From: Chara braunii
Lineage: Eukaryota; Streptophyta; Charophyceae; Charales; Characeae
DNA: 24,562 nucleotides
Assembly (NCBI GenBank): GCA_003427395.1
Contig: BFEA01000152.1
Location: 330,614 to 355,175 of the forward strand
Direction of reading: 5' to 3'
In this document: positions 19,205 to 24,562 of the stretch, piece after piece
How positions within the stretch are numbered: position 1 is the first letter of the stretch
Layout of the letters: every line of letters begins with the position of its first letter
Program-made: the position numbers and the translations under genes
The notes under the pieces: model-generated
Seen by the model: only the letters and a program-made list of their open reading frames with translations
Databases searched by the model: none
What the model was told of the DNA's origin: nothing

Positions 19205-19677
19205 TTCTATTTTTGTTTTGGTTCTTCTGTCCCCAAGCCACATGCATCATGCTGGCTCATGTTGTGTGGAGCTGCTCCGTGGCTACTGTTATTCAGAGTC
19301 GTGTCTGAAGAACATCAGTGAGAGCTTGGACCTGCATACGCAAGTTAGCAAAATCAGAAGCAGATGCTACAGGGTTGAAAGAAAGGATAAGACAAACAAA
19401 CAACGTACAATATGGGGCAGCGTTCACGAGTGGCTCCGTCATTTCCTGTTACAGTGAACCGATCGCCAATGTGGAGGGTCTCCGCAGGTTGCTTTCCCAG
19501 GTACTGCATAAGAGCAGCCAGGCCAAGGCTTTTGTTCCCTGAGAGCACAACAAAATCGCAAGAGAAACCGCAGGTGCGTGTAAGGTCTCCATAGATGATT
19601 CAAGCAGGCATGGGAGAATTCAGTAGGTAATTGCAAACAACGGTGACCCCTGAGTAAGCAAGGGTAAGACGGCGGTG
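19205..19677. other. No gene recognised
   Basis: Overlapping 60-90 codon open frames on both strands, none recognisable. No repeat structure is apparent. Confidence 0.35.
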
Positions 19678-19882
19678 TTAAATCACCAGTACCTTGCCCA
19701 GGCAAACTTGAATGCGACATTCCGGGTTCTTTGGATGTACAGTGCTATCGGACCAAAATGGCTGGCAGCCCCAGGCAAAAAATAAAATAAAGGAGGGATG
19801 CTGGCGAATCATTCTTCTTTGGCGCACTGGGGAAATCCGCCTCGCCAAAAAGAGGCTCAGCGCCTCGGTACCGGTGGTTTAA
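19678..19882 (+). mobile_element. TIR-family element, complete (205 bp), TTAA at both ends
   Basis: Left end TTAAATCACCAGTACC and right end GGTACCGGTGGTTTAA are inverted. The interior complement carries GCTGCCAGCCATTTTGGTCC, the family word also found at 12190, 14623 and 15047. TTAA lies at both extremities, compatible with a TTAA target duplication (piggyBac type) or a TA duplication with A/T-rich ends. There is no coding capacity, so mobility would depend on a transposase elsewhere. Confidence 0.75.
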
Positions 19883-20560
19883 GAAACGTTATCGGCCAAA
19901 CAGCGATATTATTTCAATATTGCACATTCAGAAAGGAAGCCAGGTAGTTTCTGTGCTGCAGATCAGAACCAGCAAACTGATTGCGCAATGAATTGAAAAC
20001 CCAATACAACAAATCGCACAATCAACAATCGACAGATGACATCAAGCAGCACAGCAACAGATGCAACCGAGGAGCAGCAACAGGAGCACTGCACTGGGGG
20101 GCTTTTCAAAGGTACCAAAGGAAGCATAGGTAATGATGGCGATCTGTAATCACTGACGTACCTATGTCCACAAATACATCTGCAGAAGACACATGAGCAC
20201 ATATTCAACAACCCCAAAGACCACGCCATCCCACAGCCATAGTGTTAGTGTCCTTGAAAAAGCAAAGCGGAGTGATCAAACAATAAAAGAAAGGGGAGCT
20301 AGTGAAGAAGTTTACAAATTCCATGATGAGCAAGAACAACCCTGAGAAACCTCTTGGATGATTCTCTATGTGTACGTGTCAGTCGGCACGTACTCGAACT
20401 AGGAATTCCACATATGTATCTTATGCTGCGAGTATGGGCCAGGTCCTACTGTGGGTGGGGCCTTGTTCATTATCTGAAAAGTGCTTGTATAGTAGTTTGA
20501 CATCAGAGCTCAATCTCAGAAACCAATCCCACCAAATCACACGCTCTCGGAGCTAGCATA
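19883..20560. other. No gene recognised
   Basis: Some CAGCA and GCAACA words at about 20040-20095 but no clear repeat; short open frames only. Confidence 0.35.
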
Positions 20561-20873
20561 CTGGTCGCTATGTTCTTGGTCAAAGAGCAAGAATCTAGAT
20601 GCAAAAATGGCCTTGTTCATGCCGACTTAGGGCCGGGCCCTACTGGTGTTCATGCTTGGAAAACATGAACCCGGCCTTAGTAATGTTTACGTTCATGCTT
20701 TAGTAGGATGAACATAGTACCAGTGGGGTGTGGCCCTTACACAGCATGCAAAACTGGACATTCCAGGGCTACCTGTAGGAACTGGTCCGCAGGAAGAGGC
20801 ACCCCTGGTGCTATGTTCATGGCCAGACAGCAAGAATATGGATGCAGAAATGGCAAGGTTCATGCTGAATTAG
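20561..20873 (+). repeat. ~70-bp direct repeat enclosing a hairpin pair
   Basis: Copies at 20561-20630 and 20805-20873 share GCTATGTTC, GCAAGAATMTRGATGCARAA, ATGGC and TTCATGC...TTAG. Between them 20631-20676 folds strongly (GGCCGGG 20631-20637 with CCCGGCC 20670-20676; GTTCATG 20648-20654 with CATGAAC 20664-20670). A second hairpin is GTTCAT 20691-20696 with ATGAAC 20708-20713. GGCCC at 20732-20736 and CCAGT nearby partly mirror the left GGGCC and ACTGG. Confidence 0.55.
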
Positions 20874-20940
20874 ACAGCAGAAAACAGACACGGAACTGGA
20901 AGGACTTCCGCTAACTTAGCACTGACAGTCTGACTCAACG

Positions 20941-21048
20941 ATTTGTGGTGGCTTGACCCTCACGGACAACTTCAGCTATGAGAGAGGTCTTGCAGGCAAT
21001 TTGTGGTGGCTTGACCCTCACAACTTAGTTATGAGAGCGGTCTTACAG
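20941..21048 (+). repeat. Two-copy 58-bp tandem repeat
   Basis: ATTTGTGGTGGCTTGACCCT begins each copy; both continue through CACnnACTT and TATGAGAGMGGTCTTRCAG. The second copy is shorter by about 7 bp. Confidence 0.8.
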
Positions 21049-21055
21049 TTCCTTT

Positions 21056-21520
21056 GCCAAGGGCGGGCCATGAGAGGGCCAAGGGAGGGCCAAGCAAGGG
21101 CCAGGAGAGGGCCAAGAGAGGGTCAGGAGAGGGCCAAGAGAGGGCCGAGAGAGGCCAAGAGAACAAGAGGGGGACAAGCAAGGGCAAGCAGGGGCTTGGG
21201 ACGAGAAATGTTGGACAAAGCAGGGACCAGAAAGGACACTTGACAAGGAGGGCCAAGCGAGGCCAAGCGAGGATGAAGAGAGGTTGAAGGGATGGTCAAG
21301 CGAGGGTCAGAGGGGGGCCAAGTGGGGGCCAAGGCAGGGCAAGTGCTCGAGGGGGGAGGGACTTAACAAGGAGGCCCAAGGGAGGGCTAAGTAGGGGCCT
21401 GAGGGACAGCCAAGAAGAGGCCAAGCATAGACTAATTGGGGGGCAGGGTGGGGCCAAGGAAGGGGAAAAAAAAGGTAGGGACAAGTACGGCCAAGGGACG
21501 GCCAGGAAGCCAGAGCAAAC
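21056..21520 (+). repeat. Purine-rich minisatellite, unit ~ AGGGCCAAG
   Basis: Degenerate repetition of GAGGGCCAAG/GGGCCAAGNGA over about 460 bp, most regular at 21060-21160. Pro/Leu-rich open frames on the minus strand and Arg/Gly/Glu-rich ones on the plus strand come from this repetition and are not convincing genes. Confidence 0.75.
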
Positions 21521-22154
21521 GGAGGCCAATGAGGGAGGAGAGAGAGGGAAGAGCAGACTCAGCAGAAGAAGACAGCGATACGAGATGCGGTAGATGCTGA
21601 GAGGAATGAGGCAGAACAGAACGGACAAGAAACGGAGTACCAAGGAAAGAGAGATGGAAGTGAGAGTGATGGACTGAGAATATCTCATGCAGCACAAGTC
21701 AATGAGAAGAAAACAGAGGTTGAGCAGTGGGTGAAGACAACCCACCATTTCCACCATTAAAGGCACAAAAAGGTAGCTTCGAACCAACAAGGTGTATTTG
21801 AACTGTCAGAGCCATTTCCTCCAGGGACTGCACAGGAAGACAACAGAACACAACTTGCTGCGTCAGCATACCATCACAAACCAAAATTTCAAAACATACT
21901 CGAACACGCATTGCGACTCTTTTGTGAGGCATTACATGTCACAGCATACATCCAGTGTCCGTGCCCTTGAGAATTGCTCAAGCATCACCCTTCTTGCCTC
22001 ACAGGTCAGGTGACATGGTTGGTCATTATCCCATGCAAATGCATTGGGCAGAAGAAGGATTGCGCAGCCCAAAAATATCAGGTGTGTATCTGATACTAGG
22101 CATCCAAAACACACCAGGCAAGATCCCACTACGCCCATTTGCTGTACCACCACC
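21521..22154. other. No gene recognised
   Basis: A purine-rich stretch continues to about 21720, then mixed sequence with no repeat or recognisable protein. Confidence 0.35.
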
Positions 22155-22352
22155 AGTATCCTCCTCCTCCCCCCACTCCTCCTCCTCCTACCTCTCCCCN
22201 CTCCTCCTCCTCCTACCTCCCCCCNCTCCTCCTCCTCCTACCTCCCCCCACTTCTCCTCCTCCCCTCTCCCCCCCTCCTCCTTCCCTCTCCTCTTATTCC
22301 TCGTTCTCCTCCGCCTTCCCTCTCCTCCTCCTCCTCCTCCTCTCCTCCTCCT
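22155..22352 (+). repeat. CTCC-rich minisatellite with two ambiguous bases
   Basis: A unit of about 24-27 bp (CTCCTCCTCCTCCTACCTC then a C run) occurs about three times at 22174-22250, then irregular CTC/TCC triplets. N at 22200 and 22225 falls at the same place in successive units, suggesting difficult base calling in C runs. Confidence 0.85.
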
Positions 22353-22392
22353 TTTTCTTCTTCTGTCATCTTGGCAATTAATTTCATCGTGA

Positions 22393-22585
22393 TTGTTTAT
22401 CGTTTGTGGTAGTGGTGGTGGGATGGTGGTCTGGTCAGAGAGGTCCTTAACATCACCATCATTCTTCTTCTTGTACTCTCAATTTCTTTTTTCTCGACTG
22501 TTGTCGTTGTAGTGGTGGTGGGTGGTTGTCTGGCCACTATTGTCATTAACATGATCATCATTCGTCTTCTTGTGTGCCTGTTATA
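22393..22585 (+). repeat. Two-copy ~100-bp tandem repeat
   Basis: AGTGGTGGTGGG occurs at 22411 and 22511. Both copies continue with TGGTYGTCTGG, ATTAACAT / CTTAACAT, and ATCATTCKTCTTCTTGT. Confidence 0.65.
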
Positions 22586-23159
22586 ACCCTCAAAGTGCTC
22601 ACACACATTTAACGAATTTCTGCCTCAGGCACGGCAAGAAAACCAGGTAGCATAAGAGAATCGCTGAGTGCGACAGCACCAAACCATCCAGTCTCATTTG
22701 CTCTTGCAAATAGCAAGCAATAGTGCACAGCTATTTCTGACTGCTCCAAGATCATGTAGAGATTGCGAATCCAGAGCCAGGCAAGACCCCCACTTTGGTC
22801 AATTCACAGAAAGAGCGTACACCACCCACTCCAAATCAATGGATTGTACGGACAGGAGCATCAAGATGGTTGTAGCATCACCCATGAATTCCTGAAGAGA
22901 AAACACAATTAATTGAGAAGAAACAAAGAGCACAGCAGAAAGACTCTAGATACGACAAATCTGCAATTAACTTGATGAAATAATAAATAAAACACACAAA
23001 AACACACTGTGATTGCTGTGCGCTTGCTGTGCACTTCTGTAATGCATATAAACTAAAACATCGAATTCAAACATGTCAGATACACGTCCGATTCCTCTTT
23101 ATACCTTTTTTGAATTCCCCCTGTCCTGGCTGCCCACGTATTTCAAGCAACGAACAGGC
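22586..23159. other. No gene recognised
   Basis: Mixed AT-rich sequence; short open frames only. Confidence 0.35.
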
Positions 23160-23720
23160 GACCACTTCACCCAATCCAAAAAACGGAAAAGGGTGAGAGC
23201 AATGATGACCACAACAACAAAGAGAACGAGAATGACAACAAAGAGATAGAGAATGGCAACAAGTAGAACGAGATCGAGAACGACCATAAAGACCACAAGA
23301 ATTCCACCCACCACCACTGCCGCTGACACTAACACAACAGCTAAAGACGAAAATGATAGCAATGGTGCGCACAGCAACAAAGACAACACGCAAGAGAGTA
23401 AAGACACCAAGAGAACGCCATCACTAACACACCCACCACCACCAGGGCCACAACAGCTCAGCATGAAAATAATAATAATGCCAAAACTAATGAGCAAAAC
23501 CACCAAGATGACGACAACAAGGGCGGACACGAAGAGAACAACAAGCACCACCACTGCCACCACCACTAGCACCATCACCAGCACCACAACAGAATAAGGG
23601 CAGCAATCGCAAGAGCAACAATGAGGACGCCAGCACTGACAACCACCACTACTGGTCCACTGTCACAAGCCCGACCACAACGATCACCAGCAGGAGCACC
23701 GCAACAACAGCAACAAGAAA
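23160..23720 (+). repeat. Degenerate A/C/G-rich triplet-like tract
   Basis: Sequence dominated by GAN, CAN and ACC triplets (AACGAGAATGACAACAAAGA, ACCACCACTGCC and similar), T-poor on the plus strand. Thr/Lys/Ser-rich or Val-rich open frames on either strand follow from composition. It may be an old trinucleotide array like 18284-18943 that has accumulated changes. Confidence 0.5.
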
Positions 23721-23840
23721 AAGAGACGACTCTCAGCCACCTCGATCGATAGGCCAAAACTCAAAATTTTAAACACATGTTGTCACCCTCAGCAGCCTGT
23801 AATTGGTAGCCTGTCATATGGTGGTGAGGAAATAACTCCC

Positions 23841-23931
23841 AGATTAGCTTATCAGATTCGGCTTGTGGATGCTGGAGAGCACAGATGTCTCTCTGAACTT
23901 CCAGGAGGCCTGGGTTCAATTCTCCGCTGAC
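23841..23931 (+). pseudogene. tRNA-like sequence, probable SINE head
   Basis: AGATTAGCTTATCAGATTCG resembles an A box with a small insertion. About 60 bp later GGGTTCAATTCTC (23912-23924) is a good B box. The arms do not fold into a convincing cloverleaf, so this is a tRNA-derived relic or a SINE head rather than a gene. No matching body copy is visible in the window. Confidence 0.4.
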
Positions 23932-24162
23932 CGGAAATCTGTTTTTGTGGCATTTTGTGCAGGTTTAGCAGATTCGCCGTTTCCCTAGACAGGACGACTG
24001 CTCATAGATATAAAGCAGGCAATAAAAACAGAAATCAGGCATTGTGGCAAGAGCCCAAAGAACAGATTAGAGATGCACCAGGTAAGGAGCTCACCATTAG
24101 TTATCACTTCACCAGTACAATGCTTGGGGAGGGCAAGAATAGGTAGGTGGGAAGGGGATAGG

Positions 24163-24369
24163 GTTTGATTCAACTACTAGGTTAGCTTGCCAATGGGGCG
24201 CAGATCACAATTGGGTCAACCACAATTGGAGGACTCAGAGAACAGAGCAGGGGGCCATCAATACGAGACTCGAGGACAGAATATGGAGGTCCGAAAGGTA
24301 TAGGATCGGATTTGAAGACTGGGTTCACTTACCGATTGGGTATACAAGATCACAATTGGCTTAACCACA
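24163..24369 (+). repeat. ~62-bp direct repeat, two copies 146-147 bp apart
   Basis: Copies at 24163-24226 and 24309-24369 share AGATCACAATTGG and AACCACA with related upstream halves (AGGTTAGCTTGCC / GGGTTCACTTACC). The following 24375-24460 is GC-rich with repeated CTGCC, GGCC and CAGCC words that can pair with one another. Confidence 0.6.
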
Positions 24370-24562
24370 GGGTTGTGCGGCAGCCAATGACAAAGACCGA
24401 CTGCCAGCCAATTGGCCCTGCTGGTCGGCAGACTGCCGGCCGATAAGCAGAGGCCTGCTGGATGAGTTCTGAAAAAACATGAAATTGGGGCCATCATGCA
24501 CATGCCACAAACACCCAGAAACAGCTCTGAAACTATGTTTTCAGGTCTTTGGGATTTTTGGG

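Noticed and set aside
21296-21790. Leu/Pro-rich 164-codon open frame on the minus strand
   Set aside because: About half of it is the complement of the AGGGCCAAG minisatellite; composition alone explains the frame.
23099-23597. Val-rich minus-strand frame resembling a membrane protein, and Thr/Lys-rich plus-strand frame
   Set aside because: Both come from the same degenerate triplet tract; hydrophobicity reflects composition (complement of CAN/GAN triplets).

Overview
The window looks like nuclear intergenic DNA of a land plant, and I find no intact protein-coding gene in it. Four things point that way: a mitochondrial cytochrome b (cob) exon with group II intron sequence on both sides, CCCTAAA-type motifs, Pol III-type retroposon remains, and very many microsatellites and small transposon-like repeats. 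Flowering-plant cob normally has no introns. If the cob fragment came from the host's own mitochondrion, the host is more likely a non-flowering plant such as a lycophyte or fern (inference). Long open frames occur only where simple repeats suppress stop codons or where repeats are GC-rich.

Layout. 1-2.7 kb: a partial terminal-inverted-repeat (TIR) element, a small fold-back, an A tract, and a minus-strand retroposon with a tRNA-Asn-like head and an 83-bp repeated body, then a cluster of short inverted repeats. 2.7-4.5 kb: unremarkable AT-rich DNA. 4.5-5.6 kb: an old degenerate tandem array, split by a 341-bp fold-back element that still has a 5-bp target duplication. 5.86-6.64 kb: eleven spaced copies of a short conserved motif, most of them inside a small hairpin whose stem differs from copy to copy. 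7.0-7.8 kb: mitochondrial insertion (group II domain V, cob exon, start of a second intron). 8.0-8.2 kb: long CT microsatellite. 9.2-9.75 kb: a tandem dimer of a composite unit, tRNA-like promoter followed by a U6 snRNA-like segment, on the minus strand.

10.0-15.1 kb is dominated by a roughly 170-205 bp TIR family (ends TTAAACCACCAGTAC / GTACTGGTGGTTTAA) with about ten whole or partial copies in the window, plus a 1.2-kb stretch packed with TTTCCA/TGGAAA. 15.8-17.6 kb: tandem repeats with tRNA B-box-like words, and a third U6-derived sequence whose segments are out of order. 18.3-18.95 kb: a roughly 660-bp tract almost entirely A and C on the plus strand. 19-24.5 kb: direct duplications, one complete TIR element, a hairpin pair inside a direct repeat, purine-rich and CTCC minisatellites, a tRNA-like sequence and a final direct repeat.

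No gene pathway can be read here. The informative content is repeat biology: retroposons built from tRNA and U6 parts, one non-autonomous transposon family, a mitochondrial insertion, and the hairpin array at 5.86-6.64 kb, which is the best candidate for something undescribed.
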